Notes: generated by a model not told the origin, from the letters alone. Shown: positions 6,910 to 13,415, counted from the first letter of the stretch. The stretch is 13,625 bases of DNA from Desulfobulbaceae bacterium UBA2775 (GCA_002352445.1 DEIL01000253.1:1-13625); one strand, 5' to 3'. Program-made: numbers and translations.

Positions 6910-7953
6910 TCAGGCTTTGGTGTTGATTATAGAATTTCCTTCCGGGATCAGGTGTTGTATCAAATCAGCTATCGGGTCAGGGGCATCTGCCGAAAATGAG
7001 AGGTTGATATGACCTGTTCCGCTAACTGCACTTTTAAGCTGTTCACTGTATAGAGCAGCAAAATCAGCTTTTTCCTGTGAATCTGTGCGAAAACGAATAT
7101 AGAGTACATCCTCTGTTTTCAAAAAATCAATCTGTATATTTCCCAGCTCTGCCATAGTCAGGTGAAGGGAAAAACGTTTCTCTAAATTGCTGTCCCTGTT
7201 GCCTGACTTGTTGCCATCATTATATTTGACGAGCAGGTAGCCTTGTTCAATAAAAGGTAAAGGAAGCGGCAGGATAAACTGTCTGTCGCTCTGGCTGTGG
7301 AGCTGAGCAAGTTGAAACAGCTCAATAATAGTAAGGAGTCTGGTGGTAGATTCTGCGATGTTTTCTACGTTTTGAAAGATATTGGCGATGTCCAGCAATG
7401 CCGCCTTTAAACTGCTGCCGGCCGCAGCTTTATCTCCTCTGGCCAGTGCATTTTCAAAGCCCAATCCAAGTTGATCAATGAGTCGCTTTATAACCTGGCC
7501 CCCATTTTTGTCAGACAAAAATTCCTGCTGGAGCGCAAGAAAGTTATTCAATATATTTCTGGTTGGTGGGGGTAGGGTGCTGATGGGTGAAGGTGTCTGT
7601 TGTTTGAAGGCTTGAAAGAGTTCCGTCAGGTCAATATTTTTCCCGAGAAGTGTAATTGACCTGCCAAAAAACTGATCAGGTGTGCTGGTAACTATTTTCA
7701 GTTCAATTTGGGGAGTAGTCTTTACTACCTGGAGTTGCAGAGTTTGGCCGGGAGCGAGTGCAGCTTGAGATTCAGCGGTGAGGCGTTGGCCGGAAATATC
7801 CAGCAAAAAGCGGTTTGCTCCTTTCGTCTCGAGCACCATGGCATTGAGAAGCTGGCCAGGTTTCGAGAAATTTTCTCCCTTGTTTCGATCCCCTGATTGC
7901 GATGTGGTCGGACCGATAGGGGGAATAAAGGTTGGTGGAGTGATAGTAACCAT
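6910..7953 (-). CDS. FliK-like flagellar hook-length control family protein
   Basis: I read this 347-residue protein as a FliK-family member. The start is Pro-rich and disordered. Residues about 37-88 (VLETKGANRFLLDISGQ onward) resemble the small beta domain of FliK-like proteins. A Gln/Ala-rich helical middle part follows. About 260-315 (FSLHLTMAELGNIQIDF, then VLYIRFRTDS) resembles the FliK C-terminal Flg_hook domain that contacts FlhB. Canonical FliK is exported and measures the hook. Its pairing with a free FlhB C-domain gene suggests a specificity-switch role, but this may be a paralogue of a canonical fliK elsewhere. The ATG at 7953 has no visible Shine-Dalgarno sequence. The gene follows pilZ after 70 bases. 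The family call is fairly firm; the exact role is inference. Confidence 0.7.
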   Translation of the reverse strand: MVTITPPTFIPPIGPTTSQSGDRNKGENFSKPGQLLNAMVLETKGANRFLLDISGQRLTAESQAALAPGQTLQLQVVKTTPQIELKIVTSTPDQFFGRSITLLGKNIDLTELFQAFKQQTPSPISTLPPPTRNILNNFLALQQEFLSDKNGGQVIKRLIDQLGLGFENALARGDKAAAGSSLKAALLDIANIFQNVENIAESTTRLLTIIELFQLAQLHSQSDRQFILPLPLPFIEQGYLLVKYNDGNKSGNRDSNLEKRFSLHLTMAELGNIQIDFLKTEDVLYIRFRTDSQEKADFAALYSEQLKSAVSGTGHINLSFSADAPDPIADLIQHLIPEGNSIINTKA

Positions 7954-8023
7954 GTGTATGTATCGACTGAAAGAGAATAATCCTTAAACCTCTACAACAG
8001 CAATCCATCACTTTTTTCGTCAA

Positions 8024-8713
8024 CTATCTGTCTTTTACCTGTACCTTAAGACGCAATAATTTTCTCTGAATATGAAGACAACAGCCAATAATTTTGTCTC
8101 TATCCTCTACAGAGATATCGTCAAAATGATAAGCGGCCTCAAAACGTTCATCGCTTAATTTAATTGAACGCACCTGATGTGCAAGCAGTGTAACGGTTTC
8201 AGGTTCAGCCAGAGGGATAGTTATTTCAAGGCGAACCTGTTTATCAGCAGGAGGTTCCTCCGGAAAGAAGGCCAGGACACCGTTGCCGCTGATATCAATG
8301 GTCTTACCTTCTATTGACCAGGTTTCGTTTTTATCTTCGAAAAGTTCAGTTTGAAATGATTTACTGATAATCTTTGCGGTGGCGTCAACTCTGAAAAATT
8401 CACGCATCTCATCATGAGTGATGGATTTTTTTACGATCATTTGCAGAGTTTGGGGATTTTTTATTTTCTGTATCATTGCCTCGAGTGATACAGTTGGTCC
8501 CCCCATGTCGATACTTATTATGCTGGCTCGAGAGAGTGAAATATCCTCAACAGGGAGAACACCAAGTTCAAAAAGGAGGTTCAACTCAGGAGGATCACTT
8601 TTCAGATAAACACATTGGGCCCTGTAAAGTTCGGGGCCTTTTTTTAATGGGAGGAAAATTCTAACCGGTTTACCGTTGGGGATACTTTCTAATGTTTTAA
8701 TATCAAAGGTCAT
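8024..8713 (-). CDS. PilZ-domain cyclic di-GMP receptor, YcgR-like
   Basis: This 229-residue protein has an N-terminal YcgR-type beta domain (about 10-100) and a C-terminal PilZ domain (about 104-220). Both c-di-GMP-binding signatures are intact: RxxxR as REFFR (104-108) and DxSxxG as DISGNG (140-145). YcgR-like proteins act on the flagellar motor or export when c-di-GMP rises, slowing or stopping swimming. The position beside flagellar genes supports that kind of role, but its target cannot be seen. No signal peptide or membrane segment is apparent. The ATG at 8713 is the only possible start, because an in-frame stop lies two codons upstream, yet no Shine-Dalgarno sequence precedes it. It follows a terminator, so it should have its own promoter; TATACT on the minus strand (8763-8758) is a candidate -10 with a poor -35. 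Confidence 0.88.
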   Translation of the reverse strand: MTFDIKTLESIPNGKPVRIFLPLKKGPELYRAQCVYLKSDPPELNLLFELGVLPVEDISLSRASIISIDMGGPTVSLEAMIQKIKNPQTLQMIVKKSITHDEMREFFRVDATAKIISKSFQTELFEDKNETWSIEGKTIDISGNGVLAFFPEEPPADKQVRLEITIPLAEPETVTLLAHQVRSIKLSDERFEAAYHFDDISVEDRDKIIGCCLHIQRKLLRLKVQVKDR

Positions 8714-8811
8714 ATTGTTTTAAGGGGGAAGCGGGTTACGGATATTTAACAGATGAGAGTATAATAGCAGCACGCTATAGAAAAATAACTTCATCGCTAC
8801 TTTATTACAAT

Positions 8812-8840
8812 ACAAAAACGGCCTGTTTGAAATGAGGCCG
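8812..8840 (-). terminator. Intrinsic terminator after the fliT-like gene
   Basis: Read on the minus strand, CGGCCT and AGGCCG (8840-8835 and 8824-8819) form a GC stem with a 10-base loop, followed directly by TTTTTGT. This is a standard rho-independent terminator about 45 bases after the fliT-like stop codon. It separates the filament operon from the pilZ group. Confidence 0.85.
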
Positions 8841-8884
8841 CTAACAGGGGAGAGTATTTTTGTTTCGGCTGTTCCTTCCTGATT

Positions 8885-9301
8885 TTAACCTACTCCGCGG
8901 ATACCACGATGAGTGGTATAGTGTGAAGTATATCCGGCAAGAGCGGTTCGTCCACCACGCAATTTATTGAGTTCAGCAGAAGTGACGGCCATTGTACTCC
9001 GAATCTTCGGCATAAGTTGTTTGTTAAGTTTGAGAATCGATTTGATAAACTGTTGACGTTTGCGGTAGAGAGCATGTTCTTCCCAGGCAGGTGGATTATC
9101 TCTGAACAGTGTCAGCAGCATTTTATCCTGCTGACTGGCTACATTCTGTAATCTTTGCAGTTTATCAGCATGAGCAGGTATTTTAGAGTAGTTGCAGTTA
9201 TCCAGTGTCTGTAATAACTTTTCAGCATGTTGTAAGAGTTCTCGGTACTGTTCAACCGAGATGGAAAGAAGCTTTTCAGTCTGCGCATTCAATCCGGACA
9301 T
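8885..9301 (-). CDS. fliT: FliT/FlgN-type flagellar export chaperone
   Basis: This small, mostly helical protein of 138 residues follows fliS, where FliT (the chaperone of the cap protein FliD) is usually encoded. The sequence is Gln/Leu-rich with predicted coiled-coil helices (about 5-65 and 75-115) and a C-terminal LRGGRTALAGY motif (114-124). Sequence identity to FliT is not obvious to me; helical FliT and FlgN chaperones look alike, so the symbol rests on position. The frame is open back to 9391 within fliS, but the ATG at 9301 has GAGGAG (9312-9307) five bases ahead, which decides the start. That ribosome binding site shares its first base with the last base of the fliS stop codon, suggesting coupled translation. 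It is the last gene before the terminator. Confidence 0.65.
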   Translation of the reverse strand: MSGLNAQTEKLLSISVEQYRELLQHAEKLLQTLDNCNYSKIPAHADKLQRLQNVASQQDKMLLTLFRDNPPAWEEHALYRKRQQFIKSILKLNKQLMPKIRSTMAVTSAELNKLRGGRTALAGYTSHYTTHRGIRGVG

Positions 9302-9311
9302 TATTGCTCCT

Positions 9312-9737
9312 CTATAGTGCTGCAGCAATTCTGCTGCCAGTTGTTTTGCACAGCTTCTGCCGCTCTTTCGTATAGATCCCTGCCGCTTCAATCCATGTGT
9401 CGCGCAGTCCGGTCAGCAGGTTTTCCACAGTTTCCAAAGCCCTGGCATCTCCCTCCATGTTGGCCCGGGTAAGTTCCCGGATCATAAAACCGTAAAGGGC
9501 ATCAAGTTCTGCAGCAATGCGCCCGCCAATTCCATGATCAAGACTATTGGAGAATTCACAAACAATTGCCATGGTACGGCTGATTTTTTCAGCCTGGACA
9601 ACCTTCTCTTCTGCATCCATTGCCTGGATTGCCTGTCGGCAGAAATGGATCGCCCCGTCATAGAGCATGATCAGGATCTGTTCAGGAGATGCAGTTTGGA
9701 TCTGGTTGTCTCTGTATTGGTGCATATAAGAGTTCAT
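9312..9737 (-). CDS. fliS: Flagellin export chaperone FliS
   Basis: FliS binds the C-terminal end of flagellin in the cytoplasm, prevents early polymerisation and hands it to the export gate. The 141 residues are of normal length. The N-terminal family pattern is clear: YMHQYRDNQIQTASPEQILIML followed by YDGAIHFCRQAI, then helices with LDHGIGGRIAAELDALYGFM. The start codon overlaps the fliD stop by one base (TAATG at 9739-9735), a classic coupling arrangement. In many bacteria FliS also binds FliW or affects the FliW-CsrA balance through flagellin, which fits the rest of this cluster. Confidence 0.95.
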   Translation of the reverse strand: MNSYMHQYRDNQIQTASPEQILIMLYDGAIHFCRQAIQAMDAEEKVVQAEKISRTMAIVCEFSNSLDHGIGGRIAAELDALYGFMIRELTRANMEGDARALETVENLLTGLRDTWIEAAGIYTKERQKLCKTTGSRIAAAL

Positions 9738-11107
9738 TATTTATTACCTGTCATCATATTATTCAACATATCCATCTGCTGACCCAAAAAGTTAGACTGT
9801 GCATTCATGCCACTAATCAATTGCTCAAGAGCCGTAAACCTGGCACGCATTGCGTTTTCCTTATGCTCCAGCCGTACCTCCGTCTGAGCAATTCTGTTAT
9901 CAATTCGTTTCAGATTGGAATAGGTATTCTCCTTACGTCCTGCAAGAAATCCATCAACTGAACTGGTAAGACTTTCAAGGTATTCTTTAAACCGGGTTGC
10001 AACTCCCGGAGCAGTTGTCTGGCCAACCAGCATAGCCTCCACGTCATCAGGACTTTCCTGAAGAGCAGAATCCAGCACCTTGTCGTTTATCTTCAGGGTT
10101 CCGTCTCGCTGGGTTTCAAGACCTAATTGTGACAGGTAATTAAATGACCCGGAATTATTTACCCTGGTCGTCAGCATATCCTGCAGATGTCTCTTGATAG
10201 AACTTAAGCCGGAATCTCCTGCAAGAATTCCACCCTCTGAGCCGTTGATGACGGATTGACCGGTAACAAAAGCAACAGTATCGTTATAGCCGTTAACAAA
10301 GGCCTGGATCTGTTCTTTGATGACTTGTTCGTCAAGTTTTACATTCATTCCAGTCCTGGTTCCGGGTTCAGCCTTAAGCAGATTGATGGTAACACCGGGA
10401 ATTGCCAGGGATATGGTGTTATTGGCGCTGTAGATATCGATATTATCAACTCTGATATGAGCCCTGGTCGCTGCCTGAGTCATCATCAGCGGTTCGCCTG
10501 CAGGAGTGAGCAGATCACCATTGGAAAGATTGGAGACATCCACGCTGAATGTTGTTGCAGAGTCAGCACCAGTCAGTACAAGACGATAGGGGGCTGCAGT
10601 ACCGTCATTAATAATAGTTGCAGAAATACCGGTGCCACCATTATTAATCGCCGTCATGACGCCTTCCAGGGAACCATTTCCAGCTGAGATAGCTATATTT
10701 TGAGGAACTCCGTCAACGGTGATTGATAAAGTTCCATGACCAAACTGATCAATTCCTCTATCACTGAATCCAGTGGTAACATTTTTTTGTACCTGGGCAA
10801 GGGCCATTACTTCGATCTGGTAGTTGCTGCCGGGTAAGGCATCGGTGGTGCCGGAGGCTGTAAATAGACCTGATTCGGTAACATTAATAGTGCTGGGGTG
10901 GAAATCGCTTGCCGCATCGAGATCTTTGACACTTGCAAGAAAATTATTCAGTTTAGTGTCAAATATACTATAAGCGTCTAACCGGTTGTTGAGCCATGTC
11001 TTATCAGCTTCCATGCGCATGAGTGGCTGCCGCTCCAATGACATCAACTCGGAGACGATGGAATTGGTATCCAATCCTGTTGCCAGGCCGCTGAATGTTA
11101 TAGTCAT
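9737..11107 (-). CDS. fliD: Flagellar hook-associated protein 2, filament cap FliD
   Basis: FliD forms the cap at the growing filament tip, where it folds incoming flagellin. The 456-residue protein opens with the family signature ITFSGLATGLDTNSIVSELM, including a typical D0 helix, and continues with the FliD_N region (about 1-100). Variable outer domains follow, then the FliD_C region with VNGYNDTVAFV (268-278), ending in a coiled-coil helix and a short C-terminal tail. Length is usual for a short-form FliD. The start ATG at 11107 is supported by gggaggt five bases ahead on the minus strand. It is followed without a gap by fliS and preceded by flaG after 139 bases. Confidence 0.96.
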   Translation of the reverse strand: MTITFSGLATGLDTNSIVSELMSLERQPLMRMEADKTWLNNRLDAYSIFDTKLNNFLASVKDLDAASDFHPSTINVTESGLFTASGTTDALPGSNYQIEVMALAQVQKNVTTGFSDRGIDQFGHGTLSITVDGVPQNIAISAGNGSLEGVMTAINNGGTGISATIINDGTAAPYRLVLTGADSATTFSVDVSNLSNGDLLTPAGEPLMMTQAATRAHIRVDNIDIYSANNTISLAIPGVTINLLKAEPGTRTGMNVKLDEQVIKEQIQAFVNGYNDTVAFVTGQSVINGSEGGILAGDSGLSSIKRHLQDMLTTRVNNSGSFNYLSQLGLETQRDGTLKINDKVLDSALQESPDDVEAMLVGQTTAPGVATRFKEYLESLTSSVDGFLAGRKENTYSNLKRIDNRIAQTEVRLEHKENAMRARFTALEQLISGMNAQSNFLGQQMDMLNNMMTGNK

Positions 11108-11177
11108 AGCTACCTCCCACTTCCCGAAAGCAGATTTTCTGTCCCGGAAAAAATTAATAAACTCGTAAAAAAGTTAT

Positions 11178-11222
11178 TCGAAGTTCCAGATGGCTAAGTC
11201 CGATAAGCGTAAACTTCGAGAG
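11178..11222 (-). repeat. Stem-loop repeat in the flaG-fliD gap
   Basis: The arms tcgaagtt (11178-11185) and aacttcga (11212-11219) are perfect reverse complements with 26 bases between them. The right part (11202-11222) matches 82-102 at 19 of 21 positions. The left part (gaagttccaga...ctaag) also resembles gaagttctggagtaag at 223-238. No T-run follows on the transcribed strand. It reads as a REP-like intergenic element that may fold in the flaG-fliD mRNA. Confidence 0.5.
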
Positions 11223-11246
11223 GTTCGATATACGAGGCCATCAAAA

Positions 11247-11594
11247 TTAACTTCTGGTATTTACAATATTACCGCGCAGGTCATCAAGAACAGCTCTGAT
11301 GTTCAGTAGTTCCTCTGCGGGTAGCTGGCGAATCAACTCATCGGTGTTACGGTCAACTATTTTGACTACCAGTTGATCGCCTATCTCATCTCTTTCAAAA
11401 CGCACACTGTACAGGCCATCTTCGGTAAGATTTTTGATCTGCTTGAGTAGTTCCTCTGGGGCAATTTGGTTTTTATCAGTTTGAGGTTCCTGAGAAATAT
11501 CTTCTTTTACCTTACGGTCGGAATCAATTTTTTCAGCACTATCTGATAATCGAGGAAGAGTGTTTCCAGCTGTATTCATCGCTTCAACATTCAT
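11247..11594 (-). CDS. flaG: FlaG family flagellar protein
   Basis: FlaG is a small protein usually encoded between flagellin and fliD; in several bacteria its loss changes filament length, but its exact task is not settled. Of 115 residues the first 45 are polar and probably disordered. The conserved part follows: LYSVRFERDEIGDQLVVKIVD, then TDELIRQLPAEELLNIRAVL. The ATG at 11594 is preceded by AGGAGA eight bases ahead on the minus strand; a second Met six codons in lacks this support. Its ribosome binding site lies directly after ggtttcaca, one arm of a hairpin that competes with the strong hairpin downstream of fliC. Confidence 0.9.
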   Translation of the reverse strand: MNVEAMNTAGNTLPRLSDSAEKIDSDRKVKEDISQEPQTDKNQIAPEELLKQIKNLTEDGLYSVRFERDEIGDQLVVKIVDRNTDELIRQLPAEELLNIRAVLDDLRGNIVNTRS

Positions 11595-11605
11595 GAGTCT
11601 TCTCC

Positions 11606-11640
11606 TGTGAAACCATTAAATCAAGTCTGTTGGTTTCACA
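11606..11640 (-). promoter_or_regulatory. Alternative hairpin beside the flaG ribosome binding site
   Basis: On the minus strand, tgtgaaacc (11640-11632) can pair with ggtttcaca (11614-11606), which directly abuts the flaG Shine-Dalgarno AGGAGA. The first arm is also the end of the 16-bp hairpin at 11633-11673, so the two folds exclude each other. A regulatory switch is inference. Confidence 0.45.
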
Positions 11641-11673
11641 TAAGGGGTCACTCATCAACCCCTTATGTGAAAC
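11633..11673 (-). terminator. Strong hairpin after fliC
   Basis: The arms gtttcacataaggggt (11633-11648) and accccttatgtgaaac (11658-11673) are exact reverse complements with a nine-base loop. It starts 17 bases after the fliC stop codon. No T-run follows on the minus strand, so it is more likely an mRNA-stabilising or partially terminating structure that raises flagellin mRNA over flaG-fliD mRNA. Confidence 0.7.
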
Positions 11674-11690
11674 TTACCGTTTACTCCGGT

Positions 11691-12509
11691 CTACCCCAAT
11701 AGAGATACTGCCAGCAGAGGAGTTTGATTGGCTTGAGCCAGAATCGAAACCCCGGCTTGCTGCAGGATACTGTTTCTTGTCATCTCTGATGTCTCCCTAG
11801 CGATATCCGCATCAAGAATCCTGGAACGGGCGGCGGAGAGATTTTCAGAAACACTGTTCAGATTAGCAATGGTATACTCAAAACGGTTCTGGACAGCACC
11901 CAGGCCGCCTCTGATACCATCGATCGTATTCATAGCAGTATCTACTGCGGCAATTGCTGCTGTAGAACCGGCTACATCACTGATATCAGTGCCTGCCAGA
12001 CCAAGGGCAGCAGTTTGTGCATCGCCGATACTGAAGGTTATAACCTGCCCGGCATTGGCACCAACCTGAAAGGTTGCACCAGTCATGGAACCGTCCAGCA
12101 AATTCCTGCCGTTGAACTGAGTTGTTGTGGCAATGCGATCTACCTCGTCAATAAGTTGAGTTACCTCGGCTTGCAGAGAAGTACGATCAGCTGCGCTATT
12201 TGTATCATTAGCGGATTGAATAGCAAGTTCACGTATCCGCTGCAGAATATTAGTGCTTTCCTGCAAGGCACCTTCTGCGGTTTGCGCCAGGGAGATACCA
12301 TCATTGGCATTTCGTGCGGCCTGGTTTAAGCCGCGAATCTGTGCAGTCATACGGTTGGAGATACCAAGACCGGCTGCATCATCCTTGGCACTGTTGATTC
12401 GGAGTCCTGACGAAAGGCGCTCCATTGCTCTGTCCAGAGCAACCTGAGTTTTGCCAAGATGACGCTGGGCGTTTAAAGAAGCGATATTTGTGTTTAGTGT
12501 TAATGCCAT
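11691..12509 (-). CDS. fliC: Flagellin
   Basis: This is the filament subunit, exported through the flagellar type III system and polymerised outside the cell. The protein has 272 residues. Conserved D0/D1 helices lie at both ends: MALTLNTNIASLNAQRHL at the start, ERLSSGLRINSAKDDAAGLG (30-49), and ANLNSVSENLSAARSRILDAD to NQTPLLAVSLLG at the end. The central part (about 140-195) is short and Ala/Gly/Thr-rich, so the outer D2/D3 domains are minimal. The frame extends to an ATG at 12524 (MEESN), but that codon lies in the hairpin holding the Shine-Dalgarno sequence. The ATG at 12509 has GGAGG at normal spacing and the usual MALTLNTN start. A long leader with CsrA-type hairpins precedes it. Confidence 0.96.
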   Translation of the reverse strand: MALTLNTNIASLNAQRHLGKTQVALDRAMERLSSGLRINSAKDDAAGLGISNRMTAQIRGLNQAARNANDGISLAQTAEGALQESTNILQRIRELAIQSANDTNSAADRTSLQAEVTQLIDEVDRIATTTQFNGRNLLDGSMTGATFQVGANAGQVITFSIGDAQTAALGLAGTDISDVAGSTAAIAAVDTAMNTIDGIRGGLGAVQNRFEYTIANLNSVSENLSAARSRILDADIARETSEMTRNSILQQAGVSILAQANQTPLLAVSLLG

Positions 12510-12514
12510 GTTAG

Positions 12515-12528
12515 ATTCCTCCATGAAT
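12515..12528 (-). promoter_or_regulatory. Predicted CsrA site overlapping the fliC Shine-Dalgarno
   Basis: On the minus strand, ATTC-ATGGAG-GAAT forms a 4-bp stem with the hexaloop AUGGAG, fitting ANGGAN. The GGAGG in this hairpin is the fliC ribosome binding site. A bound CsrA dimer would block ribosome entry. Match to the known CsrA motif is seen; binding is inferred. Confidence 0.7.
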
Positions 12529-12538
12529 TTGTAACAGT

Positions 12539-12552
12539 GGGCGTCCTTGCCC
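12539..12552 (-). promoter_or_regulatory. Predicted upstream CsrA site in the fliC leader
   Basis: On the minus strand, GGGC-AAGGAC-GCCC forms a 4-bp GC stem with the hexaloop AAGGAC, again fitting ANGGAN. Its GGA starts 24 bases upstream of the GGA at the Shine-Dalgarno site, a distance one CsrA dimer could bridge. Confidence 0.7.
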
Positions 12553-12654
12553 GGAAATACAAAACTACTTTTTAACTACTGAACGTTGGATTTCTGTAAT
12601 TGCCCTCCTTCTACTGTTATGATAGTGGATGATTATTGACAGGTCAGCTTGATT

Positions 12655-12672
12655 AACTGTAATAATACAGTT
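12655..12672 (-). other. Hairpin near the 5' end of the fliC leader
   Basis: aactgta-ataa-tacagtt is a perfect 7-bp inverted repeat with a four-base loop; GAT/ATC pairs extend it across one bulge. It lies a few bases after the predicted start of transcription (about 12680), so it would cap the mRNA 5' end, as stabilising hairpins of abundant transcripts often do. Confidence 0.5.
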
Positions 12673-12686
12673 ATCAGTTTCATATC

Positions 12687-12714
12687 TTGTCGGCAGTTCA
12701 GCACCTGTTCTTTA
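12687..12714 (-). promoter_or_regulatory. Candidate sigma-28 (FliA) promoter of fliC
   Basis: On the minus strand, TAAA (12714-12711) is followed after 16 bases by GCCGACAA (12694-12687), one base from the FliA -10 consensus GCCGATAA. The usual spacing to TAAA is 15, so the fit is good but not exact. It lies between fliW and fliC and gives a leader of about 170 bases. Confidence 0.6.
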
Positions 12715-12754
12715 GATAAAAGTACACGATTGGATGAAAAGATGGAGGTTGCTT

Positions 12755-13177
12755 TTAAGCGTTCGGCAGGAAGGTTTTCGATTCATATGAAGAATCTTCA
12801 AGGATAACCTGGATTGCCCTGTTGGTTGAAGGGGCGAAAATGATTGGTGCGGCAAGATTCATACTGATTTTTTGATCCGGTGGAACAGTGACAACCGAAA
12901 GGATAAAACAGGGTTCCTCAGCATCAATTTGCAGCTGTTTTCTTTCTGTCTCATCGGGTGTTATGCTGTAATCAAGAAAGAAGTTGGTTGGGTCGGTAAG
13001 AACAAAGGCAATCTCAGTATCATCGATGGCCTGAATCCAGAAGAGAGGTCCTTTCTTCTTGTTTGGCATTACAATAAAATCATGCAGGGTTGGAAATCCT
13101 ATTAAACCTGCAGGGAAGTGGAGGAGATTGGCCGGCTCATATTCGACCTGCCCAAATCGGGTTTCAATCTTTTTCAT
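12755..13177 (-). CDS. fliW: Flagellar assembly factor FliW
   Basis: FliW binds flagellin and, when flagellin is scarce, binds CsrA and prevents it from repressing flagellin translation. The 140-residue protein shows the family pattern: TRFGQVEYEPANLLHFPAGLIGFP near the start, then FWIQAIDDTEIAFVLTDP, and the C-terminal VNLAAPI-like part MNLAAPIIFAP followed by AIQVILEDSSY. Length is typical. The ATG at 13177 overlaps the end of csrA by 14 bases, so the two are produced together. AGGGA about 11 bases ahead is a weak ribosome binding site. No terminator is visible after it, so some read-through into the fliC leader is likely. Confidence 0.95.
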   Translation of the reverse strand: MKKIETRFGQVEYEPANLLHFPAGLIGFPTLHDFIVMPNKKKGPLFWIQAIDDTEIAFVLTDPTNFFLDYSITPDETERKQLQIDAEEPCFILSVVTVPPDQKISMNLAAPIIFAPSTNRAIQVILEDSSYESKTFLPNA

Positions 13178-13415
13178 TTTCTTTTTTATCCCTGGTAAAG
13201 TTTGTACAGAGGGAGTCTAGAACAGTTATGTCCCAGTTTGCAGCGTTGCGGTTCTCTTCAGCCATGCGATCATAAACTTCCTGCCGATGAATTTTCTTAT
13301 CCAGAGGTGCGTCAATGCCGATACGGACTGCACCGCCTTTGATTTCGATAATTTTGATAGTAATATCATCACCGATGATTAAACCTTCACCGATTTTTCT
13401 GGTTAAGACCAGCAT
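13164..13415 (-). CDS. csrA: Translational regulator CsrA
   Basis: CsrA is a dimeric RNA-binding protein that recognises GGA in hairpin loops, often over ribosome binding sites. The RNA-contact residues are present: MLVLTRK with Leu4 and Arg6, and the KIHRQEVY strand with Arg44. At 83 residues it is longer than E. coli CsrA (61); the tail after residue 60 is polar and ends in a Lys/Glu-rich stretch. Longer CsrAs with Asn55, also present here, are typical of species that have FliW, which contacts this region in B. subtilis. The ATG at 13415 has GGAG six bases ahead. That site itself reads ACGGAG, an ANGGAN match, hinting at self-repression. The gene lies between flgL and fliW. Confidence 0.96.
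   Translation of the reverse strand: MLVLTRKIGEGLIIGDDITIKIIEIKGGAVRIGIDAPLDKKIHRQEVYDRMAEENRNAANWDITVLDSLCTNFTRDKKENEKD

Noticed and set aside
9302..9391. 30-residue N-terminal extension of the fliT-like gene into fliS
   Set aside because: The extension is the fliS 3' end in another frame; ATG 9301 has a strong ribosome binding site.
11200..11222. CRISPR repeat reading of the shared intergenic element
   Set aside because: Copies are not regularly spaced and no spacer array exists at either site.
12510..12524. Upstream ATG giving a five-residue longer flagellin (MEESN)
   Set aside because: This ATG lies in the hairpin that holds the Shine-Dalgarno and has no ribosome binding site of its own; the usual MALTLNTN start at 12509 fits better.
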